Assembly (NCBI RefSeq): GCF_964355755.1
Contig: NC_092675.1
Coordinates: forward strand, 4,498,312-4,562,311
Reading direction: 5' to 3'
DNA: 64,000 nucleotides
DNA from: Antedon mediterranea
Taxonomy: Eukaryota > Echinodermata > Crinoidea > Comatulida > Antedonidae
Shown: positions 39,501-51,537 of the stretch, piece after piece
Numbering within the stretch: the first letter of the stretch is position 1
How the letters are laid out: the number at the start of each line of letters is the position of its first letter
The notes under the pieces: generated by a model
Database searches by the model: none
Told to the model about the DNA's origin: nothing
What the model saw: only the letters and a program-made list of their open reading frames with translations
Position numbers and translations under genes: made by a program

Positions 39501-41690
39501 TGTTTTTAAAGTGATATATATGTATTATTTTCCAAAAAACGTCCAAAATTGCAGGGAAGGGGTCTTTAAATTTACAATTTTCAATACTAGTACTATGAAA
39601 TACATGAATGCCTTTTATTCTCAAATATGCTGCTTCTAAAATCCTTCTGGGATAATTCAATAATGTTGGGAGGAAGGAAATTTGTGAACAACATTAAGTT
39701 CTATTGGTTATGTTTTGGATATAAATAATGCAATTAATAATGGAAAGAAAGTTATTATGGATTTTTATAGGAGTGGTCACGTGTGTAGATTTAATACTAT
39801 ATGACTCATACAGTAGATACTATCTACAATGCAAACAAAACGAAAGCAAATAAAAGGAGATGTATAATCTTCCCCTGAAAAAACAAATTCACTAGAATAA
39901 AAACTTCAACCTTGATTTATCCAAGATGCTTCACACAGATGGTCCCAACTTGGAATAATGAAATATTGGGAGAGACTTTGTGTGGCCAAACCATAGAGAA
40001 CACTATGTTTATTTTTTTTAATTACATCAAAACATCTGCCTCAGACGTATTGGCCCATACCTTTCCTCGGTTCAAGGTGGGCACTGGACGAGAGAAGCCC
40101 TTGATCAATGTTAGGACCAATCAAGGTGCTTTAAACAATCCTGGCTTTGTTTGTATCAAACCTGTTAGTGGCGGTAATTATCGCTGTTTGTTTCGATTGA
40201 ATAAAATGAAATATTTAAAAAAATAGAGAGATGATGCTATTTTATCCATTCATGACTTTTAGCTAGAGATCACTTGAAATTATTGGGAAACTCATGTATG
40301 ATTAAATACAGTATCAGGAGGCTTGGGAGGTTTGTTTGTTTAAAATCATAGTACTGTAAAAGAAGCCCATCTAAAAAAAAGCTCCCTCTGTGTTTTGAAA
40401 AAGTAATCTCCAAAAGAAGCCCATCTCCAAAAAAAGCAAACTCATGAGTCCTGAAAAAAAGAAGAAACCCATGGGCTTCTTTTCAATGTTTTACGGTAAC
40501 TCGTTTGTAGTATACTTACTATTAACAGCAACCCATTCATTGAGCTCTTCTCCTTCAGGCAAGGCAACAGCTTGTCGCAAGTTGCCACTTCCGAGCGTCC
40601 TTTCCGCATGTTTCATCAAGTCATACTGATGTGTTCCTTCAGGAATATTCTTCTTAGGTCGGAATGTTTTAGACCTTGTACTACTGTTGTTTGAAATATT
40701 AAAGATTATTAATTAGAATAGAATGATGAGTAAACAAATGCCAATTAGCAAAATAATTATGACAATAACTTTTGTGTTTGACAGAAAAAAATCTCATCTC
40801 AAACTTGTCTTGGAAAGCCATTGAAACATATTCATCAACAGCCTCAAATGTGGAAAAACCTTAGAGCTTCCAAAGATCCCTGGCACCAGACCTTTTCCCC
40901 TGTTTGTCTGGATGATATTTGCGGCTATAGAACAGGCGTCATCCTAGTACTGATTGCTGGGTTAAAAAGCTCACATATGCACAGTTTAACAGTAAATGCA
41001 CAAAGTTTAACACCGACTTCATTAACCGGCTGGTTGCAGTGATGGGGTTAGGGATCGGAGGGTTTTGCATTTTTTTTTCGGCATGGACATTTTTTTTTTG
41101 TCTTTATTGAGGGTTACGGTAGCATTATTTGGGGGGTAGGCCTATTTCCTATTTTACGGTTGTGAAAGGACGTGATCGTCGATGCCTGTTCCCTCTACTG
41201 CAAGTCTGGATCTAGATGCCACAACAGTCGGCAGACAGAGGGTTATTGAAAACTCCATCACCCTTTTGACACTCTACGTAACATTTGATTGGAAGAATTT
41301 GAACATGAGAATGTATGTATGAGAAATTAAAAAATGTAAATTACTAACAGTAACACCAGAAAGAAATATACAGTGTAATGATAATGTTAATTTGAATTGA
41401 GGGTCTACTCTCTATCTAGGCTAGTAAAGTAAATTATCAAAACTAGACTTTAAAAGCTTCAAAACCACCAAGACAGACGATTCATTCCGCTTGGCCTTAG
41501 CCTAGAGTACTAAGCCGGCCTAGGCTAGGCTAGTACTTGCTACGCTAGTTAATAGAGTAGTGAATAGCCTCTACCAGCTCTCTCTAGCCGGCCTAGCTAA
41601 ATGTAGGTCGACGTCGTACGTAGGCGGCTAGCTAGGCTAGTCTATGAAGATGATGAACTAGCCTAAATAAACTTACAAAAGAAAGCTCAT
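33599..41690 (-). CDS. MOB1: MOB kinase activator 1, complete
   Basis: MOB1 is the scaffold co-activator of LATS and NDR kinases in Hippo signalling and mitotic exit. Five coding exons on the minus strand: 41677-41690 (14 nt, MSFL plus two bases), 40520-40683, 37224-37317, 36292-36425 and 33599-33834. They total 642 nt, 213 aa (vertebrate MOB1 216). Frame is kept across every junction. Zinc ligands of the Mob fold are visible: C78 and C83 in EFCTADKC, H160 and H165 in AHIYHQH. The core is near-identical to vertebrate MOB1 ([40 protein letters not shown]); the C-terminus is slightly shorter and ends LLGK. Exon 1 ends after two bases of codon 5, so the initiating exon is tiny. Intron 4 carries a CpG-richer stretch (33970-34620) and a possible nested small transcript. 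Confidence 0.97.
35185..35950 (-). other. Possible small two-exon transcript nested in MOB1 intron 4
   Basis: On the minus strand, an ATG-containing stretch near 35905 is followed by a good donor (CAG|GTAATC, near 35889). A pyrimidine-rich acceptor (TTTTTTATAG|GATCTG) lies near 35275. Joining them gives a short frame of about 29 residues ending near 35200, followed by ATTAAA signals. An Ets-like CCGGAAAT lies upstream at about 36050. There is no protein similarity I recognise, and other frames across the second exon are equally open. This is weak ab initio evidence. Confidence 0.15.
36874..37012. mobile_element. GTCTACAC MITE, copy 3
   Basis: Ends GCTCTGTCTACACTGTC and TTTGATAGTGTAGACAGAG, with the internal GTGATGTGCCCAAATATGG and its inverse. 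It lies in MOB1 intron 3. Confidence 0.85.
38940..39330. other. GC-richer block in MOB1 intron 2, probably an interspersed element
   Basis: This stretch (GCGGCCCGCTATGAATCCC, AATGCATTGCGCGCGG, CCCACGTTTCGATCGATCGT) differs in composition from the flanking intron. It shares 21 of 22 bases at 39160-39181 with 8308-8329. No frame or terminal repeat was identified. Confidence 0.3.
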
Positions 41691-44487
41691 TCTTCGTCCT
41701 CCTGACGGGACTCAGCTTCACTATTTTTCTGAAAAACTAATTCTTGTATTCTTGTAAATTGTTTGTTATAAATTATATTTGTTTTTCTTCTTCCAAATCA
41801 CCACGACATTTTATGATGGATAAACTCGAGCGAGATTTTTAGTTGGAAAAAAGATAAGGCACGAAAACCGTGATAAATGACGTCATAACTGCCTGACCAA
41901 CCAGTTTTCAATAAACGTCACACCCCCATTCCCCAGTTAAAAATAAAGTAGTACATTTTACTAAAATTCTATATCATTGTCAACTTTTATTGTTGAAAAT
42001 ATCATCCATCCATTGTTTTCCATGCTCCGTGTAAAAAACTTAAAAATACAAAAATGCAACAACACAAATAAACATGAAACTCATCTCATTATCAAGATTT
42101 TATGCGATATATTTATTTTCAATTCACGTTCATCATACGAATCATACGTATTGTAGATTATTTCAGTACACTTAGCATATGTCATAACGTTGTTTATTTT
42201 CCAAGTTAGAGGGACATATCAAATCTGTAACATTCGGGTACATTTTTTTTCTTCATAAATAGGGCCTTTGTCAACATTTAACCTTCTCATGAAAATGAAT
42301 CTAACAAAACAACCATATTATTTATATTCATGTAAACAAAATGATTTCATGAATTAGGCCTAATAAGGAAAAGCTGTGAACTCGGTCAGATGGGCTCAAT
42401 ATAATAAAATAATTGTAAATTTAACTGAGTGTTCAAAATCAAAGTACACTTTTACATTTATTTCTACAAAAATACGGTCAGACTGATTTTTTTTTCTTAG
42501 GATTTAAAAACAAAATCAATGCTAAGCTATGTACAACAAGCTCAACATACCATGTCATCAAAGATAATTCAATCCGATTGCACAGATTATGAAATATCTA
42601 ACATAACATCTTTCTCAAAATCACACAAAATTCAACAGTATATTCCAATATTCTGGGAATGACATGCAACTAGAAAAATAATATAAATACAATCCTTAGA
42701 AGGTATTATCTATGACTGAAAGCATATTTTTTTTTTAGAAATAAATCTTTTGTGTTGTTCCCAACCTTAGATAAGAATAAAAAGTATCCTCTTAAATATT
42801 CTATCTGTAGCATAATAGCAAGATCATTTTAATTATTATTATTATTAGTATTAATAAAATAAATTGAAACCATACAACTAAGTACTGTGTGTTGATAATA
42901 AGAACATCATGGAGTTAAACACAGGCCATATACATGGGCTGCAGTCGCGTGCTAAAATTTGAGTTAGTGTTTACCGTGATAGTGAGCTGTAGTTGCGTTT
43001 GCACACAACTAAAAAGACAGGCATAAAATTAAATGTGACCATGTATGATTTGGGCATAATCTGGTATGAACACAAATAATTAATTCTGCTGTAGAAATAC
43101 CTAATTTTCCAATATTCCAAATAACCTTTTAATTTAATTAAATAACGTGGGATAATGCACTTTCAAAATGATACATACTGTAGTGTAAGTGATGTTCTTA
43201 TTTGAATGAAAATAAAATAGATAAGCGAACTATAAAACATCAGCATAAACGTATTCTGGTGAATTTTGATTACAAATTAATCATTTTTCAGGTGAAAATC
43301 CATCTTTAATAAAAACAAGTTTTTAGATTTTAGTAATAATAATCATACTGTAGTATGTCTCATTTCGAATACATATTGATAAAGTACACATAAAAGAAAA
43401 TGTAAGGTTCTATCATGTAAAATATATCTGAGGTATATATTATAAATTGCCATACTATTATAAATTGGCTCTCAAATTTTATAAGGAATGATCTAGAATT
43501 ATCGTACACAAATCGGGTATGAGTCCACGTTCCTTGGAACATTAAATTTGGTTTGGTAGTGTGGGGTTTATACTTGAGAATGAACATGATTGTTTGAAGG
43601 GGTTTTCTACCATGGGGAAGGGATTTTTACCCTGTGGTGTTGCAAATATGTACTGATTTTAAGTATGTGTAATTACCTACAAATATGATGCATAATTGTA
43701 CATAGGTAACAAAAGAGATGGATATGAAAATAAAGGGGTATGAAGTTAGGGAGTGTGAAGTTAAAGTTCAGAATAAAGATATGATTCAAAACATTTTATG
43801 TTCGATCAATCGTTAATTTTAAATAATGAAATATAAGGAAAACACTTTGATTATTAGAGAGGTTATTTATACCCTGGTAGGTACCCAATTTAAATATGAC
43901 ATTGGGTAAATGATCTGCTGTAGTTTGATAAACATTACATCTAAATCTTGTATTGGATTTAGCTGTTCAGTAAACTTAAAAAGACATCCTGATTCAAAAC
44001 TCAAATATGAAATATTTGTAAAAATATTTTAACAATTTATCTACATGTTTAAGAAATATATTAAACTACCTACAATATCTGTTTGTTTGCTGTCAAGATT
44101 ATTAAGAGATATGGTGGTTTGTGTTGACAATATTATATCAATTGGAAAGAAACCCTGCCAGCTTCTTTCATTAATTTATTTCTATTACCACTGACTTGAA
44201 AAAATATGGGGTAAAAGCCGACAGCAAACAAACTAATTTTTTAGGCTTAATGTGAGAAATCCTAAGCACCATTGTGAACACTGCATGTTTTATTAATATG
44301 CAGTTAATTAAAAACTTAAAATAGTAAATTACAAATAGGAAAATATAAGCATGAAAAATGTAATTTGTCTTAATTAACTTTATATTTCAACATACAGGAA
44401 TTCTCAAAGTTCTGCCTGTAAATAGGCAGAACCTAAAAACTGCATGTTGAGATATAAGGTTGGAGTTCAGTTCATCAAATCCTTCTA

Positions 44488-44632
44488 AAGCTCTGTTTAC
44501 ACTAACTAAACTAGTTTGACCAAAAAAAAAGAGTGAAGTGCCCATGGTAGTGATATGACATCATCGTGTCCATATATGGGCACATTACTTTTTTTTTGTC
44601 ACACAAGGTTTGATAAGTGTAGACAAAGCTTT
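44488..44632. mobile_element. GTCTACAC MITE, copy 4
   Basis: Ends AAGCTCTGTTTACACTAACT and GATAAGTGTAGACAAAGCTT are diverged inverted copies, flanked by TAA/TTA. The internal GGGCACATTAC is partly decayed. Confidence 0.75.
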
Positions 44633-45180
44633 ATGAATATGTTTGAAAATGTTAATTATCTTAATACTGTACACTGTTCTCCTATGTATTTTATGTAGAT
44701 GAAAATAAGTTATTTGTAAAATATACATTCTCGCAATTTTCATAATGAAAATTAGCACTGTTAAACAGCTGATTAGAGGTATTTTATGATTGTACATCAA
44801 CATCATAAATAGAGTAACATGAAAATCTATAATTAATATAAATTTGGGTTAAATCAATTATAAAATCATTTATTAAGCAATATTAAAGGAAATATCAGTA
44901 GGTTCTATAAGAACGAATATAAAATTTATATAATTGTTTTGAGCAAAAATTGGGTTTTTCACCTTTATTTGTCTCAAGTATATAGCAGGGCAGAGCCCCG
45001 TCTCCGGTACTTAAGCATACATTTATTTTTAAGAAAGTCTTTATTATATTTGGTATTTGAAAAAAAGCTGCTCATGTTTTGTCCTATTAACAATACAAAA
45101 TTAAAGTAACATGAAATTATTGAAATATAATCCATCACTTTACTGCAAAGCAGAAATGTGATGGTGTCCTACGTTTTACC

Positions 45181-45339
45181 ATGAAAAAAGTAGCAATCTT
45201 GAATTTCCAATGAAATACTACATGAAAAAAGTAGCAATCTTGAATTTCCAATGAAATACTACATGAAAAAAGTAGCAATCTTGAATTTCCAATGAAATAC
45301 TACATGAAAAAAGTAGCAATCTTGAATTTCAAATGAATG
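45181..45339 (+). repeat. 41-bp tandem repeat, four units
   Basis: Units start at 45181, 45222, 45263 and 45304 with ATGAAAAAAGTAGCAATCTT. The first three are identical over their length; the fourth diverges after GAATTTC. Confidence 0.95.
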
Positions 45340-46086
45340 ACCAAAGTGTCTAGAAGATGATTGGTGGATAACAAAATATTTAAATTGACCCAAAAAAAAA
45401 AGGAAATAAAAAATAATAGAATTTAAGATGAACTTAAAGAAATATTGCAGTTCTACAGTAAAGTATGAAAGCTTACAAGAGCAATAATAAGTAAATTACA
45501 AGGCTTTAATTTTTATTTTAAATGGAATTTAGCAAAACTGCTATTTAAGCTGACTGAATGTGGATTAATGCCATGTTTGTTTATCTTAATTCAACAATAC
45601 AAAGCATTCTATTTAGGAAAATCGCAGAAGATGAGTATAAAATTGACAAATTGATCACACACATATTTTGTTAATAGAATAACGGTCAATTCTGTAATAA
45701 GACTGTACTTATGAATCTAAACTGTATTCATTCAATTATTTGACAAAAAAATAAAACAATACTGTTGACTTGAACTTGGTAATTTAAAAACAATTGTTTT
45801 TAGGATTATTTTTTTGTTATCATTTTAACTACTGTAGAAAGAAATGTTAAATCTGGCTTGTAGCTTCTATAATTAGGTAATTATTGAATAGACAGCAGTT
45901 TCTATGATTGAGTATATATATTTGATGATGTTAGACCTTGATTCACTGAGACATTACTGTAGGCTTCTCTCCCCAGACTACTTTTATTGCACTGAGCACT
46001 GATTTTGCTGCTGCTTCCAAGTCTAGTTTTTTTTTAGTCTGCAAAATGATGCTAAGTTGCATGGGAGTTGCAAATGAAGTCAAATT

Positions 46087-48724
46087 TCAAATATCCATCT
46101 CGAACTGAGCTTCTTCAGCAACTAAGAAGAATAAAATTAAATACAAATCATTATAAACAGTATTGTAGTTTCACAAGACATAAACACTGTTGTCAAAAGC
46201 TAGCTTTTGGAGGATAGATGGCAGCAAACAGTGTGGTATACACAATACACACAAATCTATGCATGCATATAAGCCTAATATACACGTTCTATTCCGGGAG
46301 CGTATATGGTACTGTAAAATCACGAAACAAAAGCTTGCTACTGTCAAGGTTTAAACATTAAGGATATGTTCAGATCCATGGAGTTATGCTTTCCTATTGA
46401 TATTATAATTAGCGTCGAAACAGTAAAGTGTTCAGATTTTGGCTTTCATTTGAAGGTTAGAGGTCAAAATCATTGATGCATGACTTTCGTATCGTACGCG
46501 TCGTTCACTAATCTTGTACCTGAAGGTTGCGTAACGAACAAAAGGTCGGTGTCGTAAAAGGTGGCTTCCACTCTTTTCCTGGTTCTGACCCTGGGTACAA
46601 TACGAAAGCATAACTCTGAAGGTCTGAACAGGCCCTGAGTTAAGTTAAAGTAGGAACTTGTTAAGAAGCAAAATTAATGCTACTTATAGGGCAGTAATGA
46701 TCTAAGGCCACAATGTTTAATTTAACCTCCATTGAATCCTAATTGGACACTTACTAATGACATCATCAGTTGATGATTTTGGTTTAGGTTTTTCTTTAAA
46801 CCCATCATCAGTATTACCAGTAGTTGTCACCCCTTCAATGTACGGTAGATTCTTTGGTGGCGTTTGAGCTAATGGTGAATTGCGCATTTGCATCAAGAAG
46901 TTTCTTTCGTAAATAATGCGTGTTCCTGGAAAACAATTATTGAAAAATGATGTTGATTAAAATTTCAATTTCAATAAACAAAGAAAAAGCACTACTGATA
47001 TTTAGAGGCACCAACTGCATACTTTTAATTCATGTATGTATCCCAGTGAATAAAGTATACAAATACATATCCTGCTGCTGACATATAAGGCCATCAACGG
47101 ATGTGCTCCAGCCTACATATGTGACATCATTACTCCGTCAACCAACTCTTCGCTTCGTTCATCCAGCAGACTTCTTCTAAAACCTGGACCCCGTTCCAGA
47201 ACTCGGTTTTACGGTGATCGTGCTTTCGCTGTCGCAGCCCCAAAACTCTGGAACACTCTACCCCTCGAAATACGCTCATCAAAATCTGTTATCACATTTA
47301 AAACTAAACTCAAAACTAATCTCTTCAGAGAAGCATAATCACACGCTACTACTTGCACAGATCTTGGAAAACACAGCGCTTTGAAACCTTTGTCTCTTGC
47401 GCTTTATAAATGTTATTTATTATTATTATTATTAAATGCATGACTTACTCTACCCATGTGGTTCTCTTTGTGTAATCAATGATGTAAATTATGTAACAAT
47501 CAGTAATTACAAATGGCACAAAAACTGAAACAAATCCTAGTCCGAAAAGTTAAAAGGACAAAAAGTGAAAAACGCAAAACCACCTTTAAATGGTTATTCA
47601 CATGGCAGGTCATTATAACCCCAAAACCAATTATTATTTTACACCCTATTGTATGTGAATGTGAATATCATTTTATGTGTGAGATAATGGTACTGTAAGT
47701 TAAGTATAACACACTTCTCGTTGAATGATTAATTGAATATTTTATATTTTTTAAATGGTACAAATAATTTCATTCGGTGAAAGATAAAAATTGAACTTTC
47801 ATCTTTTACCGAATGAAATTATTTGTACCATTTCAATCTACGGTCAGTAGTGACCGTGGTTGTTTATTTTCAAAGGCATTGCGGGCCAATTGAGAGGGCA
47901 GACGGCACTGGCCGCGGTAAAAATTTGAGGCCTGCAATCATAAACATTCATTATTCAACATGCACAAAGGCAGCTGTGGAAATAACCATACCATGTAAAA
48001 TGCAAGAAAATATGAACAAATTAATTGCCTTTTGTTTCATATATTCTAAATGTTTTTCAGCATCATTCTCTTTATTATTCTAAAATAGATTTTATCTATT
48101 CATGTGTTCTTATTTTTACTTGATTAAATTATTAACGATTTAATTTAATTTAATGAATTCTGCCAAGGAAAACTAAAAGTAAAAAGAATTATTCAGTTTA
48201 GGCCAAGTTTAATTGGCTTTTAAAAACAATAAATCAATTGGTTGCATTAACTGTATTTATATACTATAAGATTGCATCATACCATTTTCTACAATCATTA
48301 GGAGAATCTAATGTAAATAGTTTTAGCAACAACAAATCAACGTCACGCCACCAAAATGTCACGTGGGTTTGTTTACAACGAGCTAGTTGCTCATCCATGC
48401 CGAACTTTAAAACGGAAAATTTTGAAACGAGAGTTCATACTAAATGAAGAATTGCATTATTTAAAATTAGGCGAAACTTATAGGCAAAAAAATATATGAA
48501 AAACGTAATTCGTTATTATCAAATAGAAATATTTTATTTTTAAAATATTTTAAGTAAATGTAAACAAATCTTGTTTCAAGCTAGGCCTTACCTCCTGGTG
48601 TTGTTCCAAACATCGTCCCTCCAGGCGTGGTGCCATAATCGCTCGGTAACTGAGATGGGTCAGATACTCGCACTGTTCGTGTTGGGATATTTCTTGTTCC
48701 AGAAATACTGTTTGTGCCCGACAT
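46087..48724 (-). CDS. EIF4EBP: eIF4E-binding protein (4E-BP), complete
   Basis: 4E-BP is a translational repressor that binds cap-binding eIF4E and is released when mTORC1 phosphorylates it. Three coding exons on the minus strand: 48592-48724, 46755-46925 and 46087-46121. They total 339 nt, 112 aa (human 4E-BPs 100-120). Visible motifs: two TTPGG phosphorylation sites (about 32-36 and 41-45, equivalent to human Thr37/Thr46), the eIF4E-binding consensus Y-x4-L-phi as YERNFLM (50-56), SP and TP sites in NSPLAQTPP, and the mTORC1 TOS motif FEMDI as the last five residues. The RAIP-type motif reads RNIP (11-14). The 35-nt last exon encodes only the acidic tail with TOS. Intron 1 holds a LINE fragment and an 81-bp hairpin. 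It is divergent with the LRRC20-like gene. Confidence 0.96.
47069..47430 (+). mobile_element. CR1/L2-like LINE fragment, 3' end of ORF2
   Basis: An open frame from 47069 to the stop at 47336-47338 reads like the C-terminus of CR1/L2-clade reverse transcriptases: [13 protein letters not shown], then [19 protein letters not shown], then [12 protein letters not shown] and stop. About 60 bp of 3' UTR follows, ending in an ATT trinucleotide run, the usual L2-type tail. The 5' part is missing. It is inserted antisense to 4E-BP in intron 1. The frame is intact, so the insertion may be fairly young. Confidence 0.85.
47753..47833. repeat. 81-bp near-perfect hairpin in 4E-BP intron 1
   Basis: Arms 47753-47778 (starts AAATGGTACAAATAATTTCA) and 47808-47833 are exact 26-bp reverse complements. 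The pairing extends about six more pairs past one mismatch, leaving a 15-nt loop. No other copy was seen in the window. Confidence 0.9.
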
Positions 48725-49867
48725 TGCGAAGAAAGTATTAATGCTTATTTGTAAAGTAATTTAGGAGAATGGTTTACATTAATATGGGCTTACGAGCGAG
48801 TTTAGTTGGACCTAATTCAAAATGCTTCTGACCGCGTTGTCACGAGATGGTGGAAGAAAATAAAAACAAGAACGTTGGACTGCGACCTCTCGCTCGGCTT
48901 TCCGATACTTCCCGATCAAAATACGATGATTGGACTCTTAACATCTAATAAAGTTGTATAATAAACTATATTATACGATAATATTTAACCAATTTGATTA
49001 GCTAGTCTATATGCAAAATTACAATATACTTGAATATATTATTTTAAATATTTTATAGAAATGAAAAATCAAATTTTGGTTAATTTAAATTTGTTTATAA
49101 TGTCGTTAATGATACTCCATTTGTAGCAGACTACACCTTTTACACATGTTTGTTTGTGTCCCTGGTTCGTTTCATTTAATTTTTCTATATATATTTTCAG
49201 TTAAATCTACATTGTAGTAATTTCGCCCTGTTTTTTAAAGCTTTTGTGGAATAAGCTGTAAATAGCTTCTTTCTCTAGCTCTACTAACTAGGTCTACTGT
49301 CTATCCTAGTAGTACTACTAGGCCTAGTAGTACTACTATAAAATAGGCCTAGAGACTAGCTAGTTTGACTATTATTGATGGAGGCTAACTGGCCTAGATT
49401 ATGTTACGTACTACTTTCTCTACTCTACTACTAGGCCTAGTACTGGTAGCCTTAAGAAGGTACTACACTACAGTAGCCTAGTAATAGTAGTAAGTAGGTA
49501 GGCCTAGATTCAGAATCCACAACCAAATAAATAATTAATTTGCATGCATCATCAGACATTTGCCATACGCCCTAGAGTTTTGTTTTGTTTTGTCATTTTG
49601 AAATAGTAGTTACTAAAACCTAACATTGAAATTGTAATTACAAAATCCAGGGACCATGAACAGCAACAATTTTGTGATTCCTCTTTTTGTTCATTTGGTC
49701 AATTGAGAATTATTTCTATCCTTGTTTCTACAAATTTAAAGACTACATTATTATTATAAAAATTAATTCAATTGTTTATTGAATGTTTACAGGTTGTCTT
49801 ATCTAATAAACTTTTTGTTTTGCATCAGAAACTTGGGATTAAATGATTAAATAGTTTGGAATTGGAA
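48725..49867. promoter_or_regulatory. Divergent intergenic region, 4E-BP / LRRC20-like
   Basis: 1143 bp lie between start codons pointing outward. The 4E-BP side has CpGs (GACCGCGTTGTCACGAG, CTCTCGCTCGGC near 48830-48900). The other half is rich in TAGGCCTAG/TAGTAGTAC repeats (49290-49510). The 5' UTRs of both genes are presumably inside. Confidence 0.5.
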
Positions 49868-51537
49868 ATGGCTTCAGAGGTGGCTGCTGTTGTAAATCGA
49901 TGTGAAAGCGGAAAGGAAAGCCAGTCATTAGGTAAATTATTGATCCCTTGTAAAAGCAGAACATTACTATATATTTATCTATTCTATGTTTATATTTTGA
50001 GAAATTTTGAAAAGCTAGTCTGTGTAGTCTCTAATATATGACCAAGTAAAAGTACATTTATAGTAAAGTATAAATAACAAATATTGATCGTTTCAAAATT
50101 CACCTCACCCAAGTGACCATTACCTACAGTTTAAAAAATCTATAGATTATTTTTGCCATTATTAAGCATTTGAGTTCGTAATACCATAATAATTTTATTT
50201 TTTAGATTTATCAGAGTGTGGCTTGATGAGTGTACCAGATGCCATTTTCCATCTGATGCGGGAAACAACTATTTTGAAATGTGACTTATCAAGGAACCAA
50301 CTTAAAAAGCTTCCTGCCAAAGTAGCTACTAAATTCAAAGATATTGTAGGCAAGTTGTTGGAATGCATTTTTTAAGTGCAAAAGGATATTGCATCATTAA
50401 AGCTCTTGTTTATTAAAGTTGCTGCAGGTTATTCCTATCAGGGAAATGTTGTTTCTAACAGACTCAATAAAAGAATGTTTTTACTGAGGTCTAAATAATA
50501 GAAAGTTAAAATTTACTATTTAAAATTCATTCTGAACATTTCATCATATCCCAACAAATAAAAATATTTTACTTAAAAGCGTGGCCAAATCATAGAGGGT
50601 GCTATCATTTTATAAATGCATCTAAAATAGAGGGCCCTATTCAAACATTTTTTTTATAGTTTTATGCACTATAAAGTATTGGGTTGTGTTTTGTATATAA
50701 ATCGAGAGAAATTGCATCTTTAAAGCGAGACGAGAGATTGAAATTAGGGAGGTTATTTTTTCACCTCCCTGTTGAAATATATAGAAACACCTGATTATAG
50801 GGAGACCTACGAGGTCAGACTATGTCACTACTGGAAAATTAGTCTCCTTGATGCTTTTTCGTATGCGTTAATATAATGGCATGTGATCAAGTGTTATTTT
50901 TAACTGCTAGTGGGCCGGCCATGTTTATTCCGTAGGCTGAGGAATACCAAGTTAACACCACAATCATTAGATTTTTATAATTTATTATTTTAAGAATTCA
51001 ACGCTTCAAATAACCAGCTGAGTACACTTAGAGATGAATTTGGACAGCTTAAATCATTAACTCATCTTAACTTGTCAACAAATAATATTGAAATGGTACC
51101 AGAAGCAATATACAACATGCCTTCACTTATTCATCTAGACTTGTGTAATAACAACATTTGTGGTGAGTCAACTTGAATTTAACCTTTGACCAATCACAAC
51201 ATGATTGGCCATCCAAACTTTCCCTTGTGATTGGTCAACTCACTTGCACTGCATCCAAGTGGAAGCAAGCTTGACATATTTTTAAAGGTTTTATAAAGTT
51301 TGCGGTACACCACATATATTAGTTTTGAAAACTGCTGAGTTTCTCAACGTTTCAATCAATATGCTTTGATCGTCATTGATCATATATTGATTTTTTTTTG
51401 TAGAATTTATCACTTCAAAATTGTTGGAGATGAAATCACTGAAGATTGTAAATTTAGAAAATAATCCATTGACATCTGATTGTTTTTATCTACTCTCTAA
51501 TCTGAATGATGTTGAGGTGAAATTAAGTGCACGTTAG
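49868..51537 (+). CDS. LRRC20: LRRC20-like leucine-rich repeat protein, complete
   Basis: Exons 49868-49931, 50206-50349, 50995-51162 and 51404-51537 give 510 nt, 169 aa (human LRRC20 184). Leucine-rich repeats follow a short N-terminal cap: DLSECGLMSVPDAIFHLM, DLSRNQLKKLPAKVATKF, FNASNNQLSTLRDEFGQL, LNLSTNNIEMVPEAIYNM, LDLCNNNI and VNLENNPL. Length, repeat number and the exon-sized repeats fit LRRC20, a small cytosolic LRR protein of unknown function; other short LRR proteins cannot be excluded. To keep the frame EFNASNNQL at the second junction the donor must be GTAG|GCAAGT, a GC donor with otherwise perfect consensus. The start is the only ATG upstream of the first repeat in a good context. 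Confidence 0.85.
51290..51395 (+). repeat. Dispersed repeat family R1, copy 4 (partial)
   Basis: AGTTTGCGGTACACCACATA, GAGTTTCTCAACGTTTCAAT and CAATATGCTTTGATCGTC match the copy at 11300-11390. It lies in the last intron of the LRRC20-like gene. Confidence 0.75.

Larger units (their letters stand above)
41691..46086. other. Region between MOB1 promoter and 4E-BP 3' end
   Basis: The first 300 bp is the MOB1 upstream region (GGCCTA-rich, with GACGTCATAA at about 41880). The remainder is AT-rich without a credible gene. It includes one MITE (44488-44632) and a 41-bp tandem repeat (45181-45339). Part of it may be 4E-BP 3' UTR; AATAAA occurs on the minus strand near 45984. Confidence 0.5.

Noticed and set aside
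39912-40226. 104-codon plus-strand ORF in MOB1 intron 2
   Set aside because: No recognisable domain, no splice or promoter context, and composition like surrounding intron.
45181-45339. Regular 41-bp repeats considered as a CRISPR-like array
   Set aside because: Whole units are identical with no variable spacers, and this is an animal genome; it is a minisatellite.
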